DNA from: Flavicella sp964230805
GTDB taxonomy: Bacteria; Bacteroidota; Bacteroidia; Flavobacteriales; Flavobacteriaceae
Assembly: GCA_964230805.1 (NCBI GenBank)
Contig: CAXRIA010000002.1
Coordinates: 1-64,000, forward strand
Direction: 5' to 3'
DNA: 64,000 bases
Shown piece by piece: positions 42,878 to 51,117 of the stretch. The notes under the pieces were generated by a model. That model saw only the letters and a program-made list of their open reading frames with translations, was not told the DNA's origin and ran no database searches. Each line of letters starts with the position of its first letter. Position 1 is the first letter of the stretch. The position numbers were made by a program, and so were the translations under genes.

Positions 42878-44136
42878 ATGTTTTATTAAAATCGGCTACT
42901 ATTATTGACACCAGCAGTCCTTTTCATAAACAGAAAAAAGACATTCTTATTGAAAACAATCGTATTTCAAAAATTGGAGAAAACATAACGTGTCCAAAGG
43001 AATGTGAAGAAATTATTTTAGACGATTTACACATCTCCCAAGGTTGGTTTGATTCCAGTGTCTCTTTTGGAGAGCCTGGTTATGAAGAGCGAGAAACCAT
43101 TGACAATGGACTGACCGTCGCAGCGAAAAGTGGTTTTACTGACGTCGCTGTAAATTCCAATACAAAACCATTTATCGATTCCAAAGCGACGGTTGCCTTT
43201 CTCAAAAATAAAAGTTTTTCCAAAGCCACAAATTTACATCCGATTGCAAGCCTTTCTCAAGAAAGCAAAGGCCTTGAAATGGCTGAATTATTCGATATGA
43301 AGAATTCAGGAGCCATTGCCTTTGGAGATTACAACAAAGCCATTTCAGACAATTTAATGAAGATTGCCCTCTTGTATGCCCAAAATTTTGACGGACTTCT
43401 TCTGAGCTTTCCAATAAACGAAGCCATTGCTGGAGAAGGAATTGCAAATGAAGGTAAAAATAGCACCCAACTGGGACTCAAGGGCATTCCCAATCTGGCA
43501 GAAGAATTGCAAATATCAAGAGATTTATTAGTCCTCGAATATACAGGAGGCAAGCTACACATTCCTACCATCAGTACGGCAAAATCGGTTGGTTTGATTC
43601 GTGAAGCCAAGAAAAAAGGGCTTGCCATCAGTTGTAGTGTGGCCATTCACAACTTACTACTCACAGATGAAGAGCTTCACGGTTTCGAAGGAAATACAAA
43701 AGTAATTCCACCGCTGCGAACGAAAGAAGACACCTTGGCATTGTTCGAAGGCATCAAAGATGGAACCATTGACTGTGTTACTTCAGACCACAACCCTATC
43801 GATATTGAGGATAAAAAGGTTGAATTCGACAATGCAAAATACGGTACCATAGGTCTCGAAAGCGCCTTTGGACAATTGGCAAATCATTTTGATCTGGAAA
43901 CCATTGTCAAGCTATTGGCAACGAATCCTAAAAAAGTATTCGGAATAAAAACACACCCGATACAGGAAGGGAATACGGCTTCTTTGAGCTTATTTTCTCC
44001 CAAAGGAGAAGGTGTATTTGAAAAGGAACACATTTTGTCGACCTCCAAAAATGCCATCTTTTTAGATAAAAAAATGACGGGAAAAGTGTATGGAATTTTT
44101 GCAAACAAACAACTCATTTTAAAGAACCATTCCTAA
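42874..44136 (+). CDS. dihydroorotase-family protein lacking the metal site (probably non-catalytic)
   Basis: A 420-residue member of the amidohydrolase family, class I dihydroorotase type, judged by the order of conserved blocks (EPGYEERETIDNG near 67-79, AKSGFTDVAVNSNTKP near 83-98, VIPPLRTKEDTLALFEGI near 281, SDHNPI near 305). The catalytic His-x-His-x-Arg of true enzymes, expected in the block at 60-69, reads DSSVSFGEPG: both His are Ser and Arg is Gly. The later metal-ligand His positions are also lost (SFPINE, IPTIST), while the Asp of SDHNP is kept. It resembles the pseudo-dihydroorotases that act as structural partners of aspartate transcarbamoylase in some bacteria; that role is inference. 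An esterase gene follows after 2 nt. Confidence 0.8.
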   Translation: MNVLLKSATIIDTSSPFHKQKKDILIENNRISKIGENITCPKECEEIILDDLHISQGWFDSSVSFGEPGYEERETIDNGLTVAAKSGFTDVAVNSNTKPFIDSKATVAFLKNKSFSKATNLHPIASLSQESKGLEMAELFDMKNSGAIAFGDYNKAISDNLMKIALLYAQNFDGLLLSFPINEAIAGEGIANEGKNSTQLGLKGIPNLAEELQISRDLLVLEYTGGKLHIPTISTAKSVGLIREAKKKGLAISCSVAIHNLLLTDEELHGFEGNTKVIPPLRTKEDTLALFEGIKDGTIDCVTSDHNPIDIEDKKVEFDNAKYGTIGLESAFGQLANHFDLETIVKLLATNPKKVFGIKTHPIQEGNTASLSLFSPKGEGVFEKEHILSTSKNAIFLDKKMTGKVYGIFANKQLILKNHS

Positions 44137-44138
44137 AA

Positions 44139-44783
44139 ATGAGCACTTACGAAAACGACTTTCATTACCTTGAAAGACTTCCAGCAGATCCTTCAAAAAA
44201 GGCGCCTTTGCTCGTTTTGTTACACGGGTACGGATCCAACGAAGAGGACTTATTTTCATTTTCCAGTGAACTTCCCGAAGCGCTGCATATCATAAGCCTG
44301 AGAGCTCCGCATACACTCGGTTTCAATAGCTATGCTTGGTACAGCATCAATTTTGATGCAGACCAAAACAAATTTTCAGATCTCGAAGAGGCAAAAGTAT
44401 CTGTCGAAAAAATTGCTGCATTCCTACATGAAATCATTGCAGCAAAGAACATTGAATCCTCCAAAGTATTTTTATTGGGCTTTAGTCAAGGAGCCATTTT
44501 AAGTTATGCCCTATCATTGCATACAGAAAAAATCCCTTATGTTATTGCACTTAGCGGTTATTTGAATGAAGACTTGCTACACAAGCCCATCCATACAAAC
44601 ACCGATTATTTTGTTTCGCACGGTTCGGTAGACCAAGTCATCCCCGTAGCATGGGCGCAAAAAACGCCGCTATTTTTTCAGCAACAAAACATTCAACACA
44701 CGTATAAAGAATATCCTGTGGGGCATGGTGTCCATCCTCAAAATTTTTACGATTTTAAGAATTGGTTGGAGGCAAGACTCTAA
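44139..44783 (+). CDS. phospholipase/carboxylesterase-type alpha/beta hydrolase
   Basis: A 214-residue serine hydrolase of the YpfH/EstB group. The oxyanion loop LLVLLHGYGSNEEDLFSF is near residues 24-41. The nucleophile is in GFSQGA near 113-118, the Asp in HGSVDQVIPV near 160, and the His in PVGHGVHPQNF near 190, so the triad is complete. Cytosolic by sequence. Substrate unknown; esters or thioesters are typical. It is 2 nt behind the dihydroorotase homologue and probably co-translated with it, though no pathway link is obvious. Confidence 0.85.
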   Translation: MSTYENDFHYLERLPADPSKKAPLLVLLHGYGSNEEDLFSFSSELPEALHIISLRAPHTLGFNSYAWYSINFDADQNKFSDLEEAKVSVEKIAAFLHEIIAAKNIESSKVFLLGFSQGAILSYALSLHTEKIPYVIALSGYLNEDLLHKPIHTNTDYFVSHGSVDQVIPVAWAQKTPLFFQQQNIQHTYKEYPVGHGVHPQNFYDFKNWLEARL

Positions 44784-44812
44784 ATCACGTCTTGTTCCAT
44801 CTCCCTAAAAAA

Positions 44813-45589
44813 CTACCCCACAAAAACTTCCAGACCGTCGTAGGCAAGGAATACATTCTCGGGCAAGCTTTTTGATACTTCCTCATGGAAACCCAAAAGA
44901 TGGCTGATATGTGTAATATAGGCTTTTTTGGGGCCAATCTCTTCAATAAAAGCAAGCGCTTCTTCCAGATTAAAATGGGTAGGATGCGGTTTGTTTCGGA
45001 TGGCACTCACCACCAAGATTTCCAAATTTTTTAATTTTTCTCTTTCCTTGGGGACTACTTGCTTGACATCGGTCAAATAGGCAAAATCTTGAAATCTGTA
45101 TCCAAATATATCCAAAGACCCATGCTTGACATTTACAGGAGTTACCAAAACCCCCTCTAAATTTATAGGAGAATCGTCAATTCTATTTTCAATGACATGA
45201 GCAGCGCCAGGGTACCTGTTTTCCTTTTGAAAAATATAATCATACCTTTTTTCCAAGGCATCTACCACCCTATTTTTTCCATAGATTGGCATGCTACCCA
45301 TTTGATAACAAAAAGGACGGATATCATCCAATCCTGCAATGTGGTCTGCATGTTCGTGTGTAAAAAAAATACCGTTGATCTTTTTTGTCTGAAACCGCAA
45401 AACTTGCGCTCTAAAATCGGGTCCACAATCGATCAGGTAAGAAAAATCATCCCATGAGACCAATACGGAGGATCGCCATCTAGTATCTTTGGGATTTTTC
45501 GAGTGATTGACAGGATGATCTGACAAAATCATGGGAACTCCCTGGGAAGTTCCTGTGCCCAAAAACTGTATTTTAATTCTCTTTTTCAT
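44813..45589 (-). CDS. MBL-fold metallo-hydrolase (PhnP/RNase Z-like)
   Basis: A 258-residue metallo-beta-lactamase-fold enzyme. The start KIQFLGTGTSQGVPMI, LIDCGPDFRAQ near 58, THEHADHIAGLDD near 77-89 (His/Asp ligands of the dinuclear zinc site), VKHGSLDIFGYR near 153, and THISHLLGFHEEV near 235 are typical of PhnP-like phosphodiesterases and their relatives. The natural substrate cannot be told. The ATG 45587-45589 is preferred over 45655, which would lie upstream of the promoter-like TATTTTTA (45627-45634). It converges on the esterase gene. Confidence 0.85.
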   Translation of the reverse strand: MKKRIKIQFLGTGTSQGVPMILSDHPVNHSKNPKDTRWRSSVLVSWDDFSYLIDCGPDFRAQVLRFQTKKINGIFFTHEHADHIAGLDDIRPFCYQMGSMPIYGKNRVVDALEKRYDYIFQKENRYPGAAHVIENRIDDSPINLEGVLVTPVNVKHGSLDIFGYRFQDFAYLTDVKQVVPKEREKLKNLEILVVSAIRNKPHPTHFNLEEALAFIEEIGPKKAYITHISHLLGFHEEVSKSLPENVFLAYDGLEVFVG

Positions 45590-45643
45590 GTGATGAAATT
45601 TATTTCTAACTACCAAAAAACACCCGTAAAAATACCATAAATT

Positions 45644-45675
45644 TTGAAAAACCACTTTGTAAATTCCTATTTTTG
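45644..45675 (+). promoter_or_regulatory. promoter of the conserved unknown gene
   Basis: TTG at 45644-45646, a 21-nt spacer and TATTTTTG at 45668-45675 fit the Bacteroidota promoter; the ATG is at 45699. Confidence 0.6.
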
Positions 45676-45698
45676 CTTTAAGACTCTTACTTTACATT

Positions 45699-47150
45699 AT
45701 GGCAATTACACTCAAAGGCGATCAAGAAATTAGCAACACACCCACAATAGAAGCGAAAGCATTGCGCATCAATTTAAACAAAAACATCTACGGAACTTTT
45801 TCTGAAATTGGTGCTGGGCAAGAGACCGTTCGTAACTTTTTTAGATCTGGTGGTTCCTCCGGAACCATTGCCAAGGCAATGAGCGCTTATGATAAAGATT
45901 TTTCAGATGCCATTTACGGAATAGAGGACGACAAAAGGTATGTGACAGAAACACGGTTGAAAAAAATGGTGAAACATGAGATCAATCTCATGGAGCAGCG
46001 GCTGAGCAGAGCCAAAGACCCGGATAAATTATTTTTCAGCTATGCCAATACCGTACAAACCATTGATTTTGCCAAAAAATTCAAAGGTCATGGATGGGTG
46101 GGTATCCGATTTCAACTAGACCCATTAGAAGACTACAACGAAATTATTTTACACCTAAGATTCAGAGAAACCGATGCCACTTTACAGCAGGAGACATTGG
46201 GAAAATTAGGTGTCAATCTTATTCATGGTGCCTTTTATCTCAATGACAGTCCTAAAGATTTACTCATATCTCTCTACGACAATTTGCACAAAGACCAATT
46301 AGAGATAGACATGATCAACTTTTCTGGACCTCGTTTTATGTATGTTGACAACCGTCTGATGAGTTTACAACTCGTAAAAAATGGAATGACCAATGCGGTG
46401 ATGTTCGATTCATCGGGAATCAATCTATTGCCTGCACAAGAACTCTACAAAAAAAACATCCTAACACTTCGAGGAAGTTTTCGTCCCGTAACAAAAGTAA
46501 ATATGGACATTTATAAAAATGCCAAAAAACTTTTTTTTCAAGAAAACAAAGTGGATGAGGCACAAACAAAAATTATTTTCGAAATTACCTTGTCCAATCT
46601 ACTCGCAGATGGAAAAATTAATGAACGTGATTTTTTAGACCGTGCAGAATTGCTGTGTTCTTTGGGGCAAAATGTGATGATTACCAATTTTAGTGAATAC
46701 TACAAACTCACAGAATACCTAGGAGAATTTACCAAAAAAAGAATGGGCTTGGCCATGGGGGTCGATAGCATGGTAAAAGTATTTGACGAAAAATATTACC
46801 GCGATCTGAGTGGTGGAATTTTAGAAGCTGTCGGTAAATTATTCTTTAAGGATCTTAAGATTTACATGTATCCTTCCCAACAAAAAGACAATCCTGACAT
46901 TGTCACGAGTAAAAACCTCACAGTACATCCAAGAGTGAAAGAATTGTACAAATTCTTCAAACGAAATGGAAAATTGGTGGATATCAAAGGCTATGATCCA
47001 AAAATACTCCATGTCAATTCAAAAATCATACTTGACATGATTGCAAAACGAGAAAACGGTTGGGAGGAAATGCTCCCGGAAGGAATTTCTGATTTGATCA
47101 AAAGAAGAAAACTTTTTGGATACACTCCGCCAAGACCTTCTAACAACTAA
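45699..47150 (+). CDS. conserved protein of unknown function (483 aa)
   Basis: A 483-residue soluble protein without signal peptide or membrane helices. It has the look of a well-conserved Bacteroidota family: NIYGTFSEIGAGQETVRNFF near 29-48, GSSGTIAKAMSAYDKDFSDA near 52-71, LHLRFRETDATLQQETLGKLGVN in the middle (in parts: LHLRFRETDAT, LGVNLIHG), MITNFSEYYKLTEYLG near 328 and GISDLIKRRKLFGYTPP near the end. I recognise no catalytic fold. Homologues are sometimes labelled after TonB receptors or nucleotidyltransferases in databases, but I see no support for either. It has its own promoter and a 271-nt gap behind it. Confidence 0.75.
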   Translation: MAITLKGDQEISNTPTIEAKALRINLNKNIYGTFSEIGAGQETVRNFFRSGGSSGTIAKAMSAYDKDFSDAIYGIEDDKRYVTETRLKKMVKHEINLMEQRLSRAKDPDKLFFSYANTVQTIDFAKKFKGHGWVGIRFQLDPLEDYNEIILHLRFRETDATLQQETLGKLGVNLIHGAFYLNDSPKDLLISLYDNLHKDQLEIDMINFSGPRFMYVDNRLMSLQLVKNGMTNAVMFDSSGINLLPAQELYKKNILTLRGSFRPVTKVNMDIYKNAKKLFFQENKVDEAQTKIIFEITLSNLLADGKINERDFLDRAELLCSLGQNVMITNFSEYYKLTEYLGEFTKKRMGLAMGVDSMVKVFDEKYYRDLSGGILEAVGKLFFKDLKIYMYPSQQKDNPDIVTSKNLTVHPRVKELYKFFKRNGKLVDIKGYDPKILHVNSKIILDMIAKRENGWEEMLPEGISDLIKRRKLFGYTPPRPSNN

Positions 47151-47306
47151 GTCCTTTTTTCTTTTCTAACAATCCTCAAACAGTTTGTGAACCAAACTTT
47201 TAAGTCTTTCTTCACATGATTCTAAGAAAATTCCATTAAAATTGCACCCAAATCAAATAGAAACTTAAAATTTTCATAAATTCTATTAATTTTTTGAATA
47301 GTTTTT

Positions 47307-47335
47307 TTGAAAATCAAAGAATTTTCCTATCTTGT
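47307..47335 (+). promoter_or_regulatory. promoter of the 73-aa protein gene
   Basis: TTG at 47307-47309, an 18-nt spacer and TATCTTGT at 47328-47335. The start codon is 87 nt downstream, so a leader of about 80 nt is expected. Confidence 0.45.
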
Positions 47336-47421
47336 TGAACGAAATAGGAAATTTGTGAAACAAAAAGTTTGATCAAAACGAAAATGTCACTCAAAAATCC
47401 AGTATAAATCATATTTACAAC

Positions 47422-47643
47422 ATGGAAATTATAAAAGAAGCGTTAGAATTCACAGAGAATGAATCGAAATTCAAATCGAGAGACGAAAGAATCAAAGCAT
47501 CACATGCGGCGAAAACTCTTGTATTGGGATTGAATGAAATCTACAAAGAGAACAAAGACCCTAAAATCATGGACATCATGAAAAGGATTACCGTAATCAA
47601 GCAGAAATTTGAGAAAAGATTGAAAGGTAGACTGACTGCCTAG
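47422..47643 (+). CDS. small conserved-looking helical protein (73 aa)
   Basis: A 73-residue, strongly charged, helix-rich protein beginning MEIIKEALEFTENESKF with a KASHAAKTLVLGLNEIYKEN central segment and a basic end. No known motif or signal peptide. Composition, codon use and a good upstream promoter argue for a real gene. Its last codons overlap the convergent cysteine desulfurase gene by 4 nt. Function unknown to me. Confidence 0.7.
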   Translation: MEIIKEALEFTENESKFKSRDERIKASHAAKTLVLGLNEIYKENKDPKIMDIMKRITVIKQKFEKRLKGRLTA

Positions 47644-48779
47644 GCTGTTAATTTTTCTTTCAAAATTTCGACAACATAGAGCAAATCATCCCACTGTGTA
47701 AACTTGCTGAAAGAAAATCGCAACGAAGTAAAACCACTTTCTTTTTCTGAGAGCAAGCGATTCAACACGTGTGATCCTTGATTACTTCCACTCTGACAGG
47801 CACTTCCTCCTGAAAGACAAATGCCCAGCATATCTAGCTGAAACAATAATAATGGCAATTCTTTAGGAAGCCGCACACTTACCATTGTGACGGTACTTTT
47901 TTGCAAATCAGCCGAAGCACCGTTAAATTTTACAGCAGGCAATTCTGCTTGCAAATGGTTTACAAACTTTTTCTTAAGATCATAGAGATACAAAACATCT
48001 TTTTTTAAATGGACCATAGATTGGCGTAAGGCCAACTCCATTCCAACAATCAAAGAAACAGCTTCTGTACCCGCCCTTGCTCCTTTTTCTTGTGCTCCAC
48101 CAAACAACAAGGGCTGTATACCAAATCCTTTTTTAAAATACGCAAAACCAATTCCTTTCGGACCGTGAAACTTATGTGCACTTGCCGCCATAAAATCAAC
48201 AGACAGCGCATTCAGATTGATATCGAAATGTCCTACCGCCTGCACAGCGTCCGTATGAAACAACGCCTCGTATTCCTTGCAAATAACGCCCACTTTTTCG
48301 ACGTCTAAAATAGTACCAATTTCATTGTTCACGAACATTAAACTCACCAGCGTTTTGTGGTTTTTCACTGAAAGCAAACTTCTGAGGTGTACCAAATCCA
48401 CCACACCATCGTCGGTGGTCTTCACATACTGAACAGCTATTTTTTGCTGCTTTTTCAGTTGTTTTACCACATTCAATACGGCATGATGCTCCAATTCTGA
48501 AGTAATGATCTGAGTTACCCCTAAATTCGCTACTGCATTGTGCAAAATCAGATTGTTTGCTTCACTTCCTCCAGAGGTAAAAATAATTTCACTAGCGGAG
48601 ACGCCAAACTGCTGGGCGATTTTCTTGCGTGCATTTTCAATAGAGGCTTTGGATGTTCTTCCATACTGATGTATCGAGGAAGGGTTTCCAATGACATCGC
48701 GCATGGATTCTGCAATCGCATCAATCACATCCTCGTATACAGGTGTGGTAGCAGCATTGTCTAGGTATATTTTTTTCAT
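47640..48779 (-). CDS. cysteine desulfurase (NifS/IscS-type)
   Basis: A 379-residue PLP enzyme that takes sulfur from cysteine and hands it to Fe-S cluster, tRNA thiolation or other acceptors. It starts KKIYLDNAATTPV, has the PLP motif FMAASAHKFHGPKGIGF near 195-211 (Lys in SAHK), and the catalytic cysteine near 330 in GICLSGGSACQSG, the NifS/IscS-type short loop. Length matches. Other isc/suf genes are not adjacent, so its client pathway is open. Start MKKIY at 48779 is used (an extra Met at 48782 is possible). Confidence 0.93.
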   Translation of the reverse strand: MKKIYLDNAATTPVYEDVIDAIAESMRDVIGNPSSIHQYGRTSKASIENARKKIAQQFGVSASEIIFTSGGSEANNLILHNAVANLGVTQIITSELEHHAVLNVVKQLKKQQKIAVQYVKTTDDGVVDLVHLRSLLSVKNHKTLVSLMFVNNEIGTILDVEKVGVICKEYEALFHTDAVQAVGHFDINLNALSVDFMAASAHKFHGPKGIGFAYFKKGFGIQPLLFGGAQEKGARAGTEAVSLIVGMELALRQSMVHLKKDVLYLYDLKKKFVNHLQAELPAVKFNGASADLQKSTVTMVSVRLPKELPLLLFQLDMLGICLSGGSACQSGSNQGSHVLNRLLSEKESGFTSLRFSFSKFTQWDDLLYVVEILKEKLTA

Positions 48780-48870
48780 CACAAAAGGCTCATGTTACAA
48801 AGAATACAACCGCAAAAATAGGGGTTTTAAAATTAACGAAAAACACTTTTCACGTTCCTGATAAAACCCT

Positions 48871-48878
48871 TACATTTG
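48871..48878 (+). promoter_or_regulatory. -7 promoter box of the lipoprotein gene
   Basis: TACATTTG, exact TAnnTTTG match, 21 nt before the ATG at 48900. No TTG at -33. Confidence 0.45.
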
Positions 48879-48899
48879 TTTGGGCCTAATACAAACAAC

Positions 48900-49745
48900 A
48901 TGAAAAAAATTTGCCTCGCACTTCTAATTTTCACTTTCTCTTGTGATGATGGAGATTTTGATGTTCCCTCTTTTGATTTTGAAGATGTCAGTTTGACGAA
49001 CTGTGGAGATTTCGTGCTCCACAAAATAAGTAGTAGCGGTACGGAAGCCCTCATTTTGCATTTGGATGAAAAAAACACAGAAGATGTTTTTTTTAAAACA
49101 CCAATGACCAATGAAGCTTATGCCATTTCAAGTTCAGGAAACAATCGTTTCCTCTACCGAATCTTTGAAGGACGCGTTCGCAGTGATTATTTCTGTCAAG
49201 AAGTTCCCCCAATAGATCCCACTGTCTCAAAAGAATGGACAGGGGAAGGCAATTTGCTTGTAACCAATGAAATCACACTAGACGACGAAGATAAGGTACC
49301 GACCGAAATCGAAGGAACCATTCTCGATACCGATAATGATGGATACCCCAATTATATTGACATCGATGATGATGGAGACAACATCGCAACACTTGATGAA
49401 GATTTGGACGGCGATGGCGACCCCACCAATGACGACACAGACAATGATGGGATTCCTAATTATCTTGATACGGATGATGACAACGACGCTATTCTGTCAA
49501 TCAACGAATCAAAAACCGCAGATGAAAACAACAATTTGATTGTGGACTACTTAGATCCCAGCACCACAACATTTACCGAGGCAAGCACGGCGCTTTCAAA
49601 CGCCTACAAGCAGAATTATGTCATTACTTTTGAATTTGAAACGCTCAATTTAACGAACGCTGACAACGAAATTAATTACACAGACGGTTTTCTATTTGGA
49701 ACAAAATCCGGTAGCTTCACTACTTCCGAAATCCCTGAAAACTAA
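48900..49745 (+). CDS. lipoprotein with thrombospondin type 3-like Ca-binding repeats
   Basis: A 281-residue exported lipoprotein. The signal peptide ends in a lipobox-like FTFSCDD (Cys near 16). The N-terminal half is unassigned. Residues about 150-210 form a chain of acidic units with DTDNDGYPNY, IDIDDDGDNIATLDEDLDGD (in parts), then DTDNDGIPNYLDTDDDND, the DxDxDG-type calcium-binding loops of thrombospondin type 3 repeats; about four such loops are seen. A beta-like tail follows. Calcium binding is likely; partner and function are unknown. It overlaps the convergent Smr gene by 4 nt. Start ATG 48900 rather than the frame's 48876, on signal-peptide grounds. Confidence 0.8.
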   Translation: MKKICLALLIFTFSCDDGDFDVPSFDFEDVSLTNCGDFVLHKISSSGTEALILHLDEKNTEDVFFKTPMTNEAYAISSSGNNRFLYRIFEGRVRSDYFCQEVPPIDPTVSKEWTGEGNLLVTNEITLDDEDKVPTEIEGTILDTDNDGYPNYIDIDDDGDNIATLDEDLDGDGDPTNDDTDNDGIPNYLDTDDDNDAILSINESKTADENNNLIVDYLDPSTTTFTEASTALSNAYKQNYVITFEFETLNLTNADNEINYTDGFLFGTKSGSFTTSEIPEN

Positions 49746-50299
49746 ACTTTTCTTTGTTTTAGCTGTACCTCAGTGGCACCCATCCCGTATTTTTGGTAGG
49801 AGGCTTCCATCACTTTTACAGGATATTTTGCAAATAAATAACTCAACTCTCTCTGCAATACACCTTCTCCAACACCATGGATAAAAACAAGTTTGGGAAT
49901 GCGTTTTCGAATAGCAAATTCCAGCTTGTGCTTTGCGGTATCTAATTGTAAATTGAGCATGTCAAAATTAGACATACCACGCGGATTTTTTACCAATTGC
50001 TCGATATGAAGGTCTATTTCCATCGCGGGACTTACCGCTTCTTTTTTCGAAACTTTTCTAACCTGAGACTTTTTCTTTTCAAAAGCATTTATTTTTTGCA
50101 ACAGCAGCGCATTGTCAATGTCCGAAAATTTGGACAGTTCATGCTGAGCGGTTTCTATTTTTACCAATTCTTTTTTGTGAAAGGTCATTTCAAACCCACT
50201 TTCTTCAGCGATGGTAATGGTATCTGCCTGAACATTCACAACAACCCCCTTGAGCACATCGTCCAAAACAGCCACTTTATCTCCTTTTTGAAATTCCAT
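49742..50299 (-). CDS. Smr-domain protein
   Basis: A 185-residue protein with an N-terminal small beta (SH3/KOW-like) domain (KGDKVAVLDDVLKGVVVNV) and a C-terminal Smr domain at about 95-180. The Smr signature is visible as MEIDLHIEQLV, then LVFIHGVGEGVLQREL and YGMGATEVQ. Smr domains are nucleases or nucleic-acid binding modules, known from MutS2 tails. Here it stands alone, as commonly in Bacteroidota. It is transcribed after the two PPK2 genes (23-nt gap). Function uncertain. Start MEFQKG at 50299; the codon before is also ATG. Confidence 0.85.
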   Translation of the reverse strand: MEFQKGDKVAVLDDVLKGVVVNVQADTITIAEESGFEMTFHKKELVKIETAQHELSKFSDIDNALLLQKINAFEKKKSQVRKVSKKEAVSPAMEIDLHIEQLVKNPRGMSNFDMLNLQLDTAKHKLEFAIRKRIPKLVFIHGVGEGVLQRELSYLFAKYPVKVMEASYQKYGMGATEVQLKQRKV

Positions 50300-50322
50300 C
50301 ATACCGCCCTTTCAAAAGTTCA

Positions 50323-51114
50323 TCAAACTTCCCTCTTTTTGTCGTAAGGAATCTGCTTCAACAAATATTCAATAGAATTTATTCGAGCCAGTGATTTTCG
50401 ATTCGCATTGATAATTTCCCAAGGGACACCTTTCTGATCTGCGTGGTCAAACATTTTCGATTTATATGCTGTATATGAATCCCACAATTCTTGGGCTTTT
50501 TTATCAACGGCAGTCATTTTCCATTGTTTCAAAGGATTGTTTTGAATCTCTTGAAACCTCTTTTCCTGTTCCTTCTTAGTAATCGACATATAAATCTTCA
50601 CCAAACGAATTCCCGACTGTGTAATCATTTTCTCAAACGCATTCACTTGACTCATAAAAACCTCGTAGTCTTCTTTCGAACAAAAGCCATTGACTGGTTC
50701 CACGACGGCTCTGTTGTACCAACTTCTGTCAAAAAACACAATTTCACCTGCCTTCGGAAACTTATTGATATACCGTTGAAAATACCATTGGGTTTGCTCT
50801 TCTTCCGATGGCTTTGATAAAGCCACTATTCGAAAATGCCGTGGATTGATACGCTCTGTAATTCTACGAATAGCGCCTCCTTTTCCCGCTGCATCTCGAC
50901 CTTCAAATATAACAATAACGCGCTCGTCATTTTCAATAATTGACGTTTGCATCTTAATCAGCTCGGCTTGCAATTTTTTTAATTTTTTCTCATAACCAAC
51001 CACTCGCAAAGCCCGATCAACATTTACCTCTTTCCTAGAAAGCAATGCTCTGATACCTATTTTGGTATTCAACTTTTTCAAAATTTCTGGTTTCTTATCG
51101 ATTGATTTTTCCAT
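50323..51114 (-). CDS. ppk2: polyphosphate kinase 2 (second of a tandem pair)
   Basis: A 263-residue PPK2 that transfers phosphate between polyphosphate and nucleotides. Walker A GRDAAGKGGA is near residues 72-81. Walker B is FFDRSWYNRAVVEPVNGFC near 127-145, and the lid motif PLKQWKMTAVDKKAQELWDSY near 193-213 (in parts) is complete. PPK2 classes differ in nucleotide preference; class cannot be fixed by eye. It lies 3 nt after its paralogue at 51118-51975, with which it shares the same order of motifs. Confidence 0.92.
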   Translation of the reverse strand: MEKSIDKKPEILKKLNTKIGIRALLSRKEVNVDRALRVVGYEKKLKKLQAELIKMQTSIIENDERVIVIFEGRDAAGKGGAIRRITERINPRHFRIVALSKPSEEEQTQWYFQRYINKFPKAGEIVFFDRSWYNRAVVEPVNGFCSKEDYEVFMSQVNAFEKMITQSGIRLVKIYMSITKKEQEKRFQEIQNNPLKQWKMTAVDKKAQELWDSYTAYKSKMFDHADQKGVPWEIINANRKSLARINSIEYLLKQIPYDKKREV

Positions 51115-51117
51115 AGG

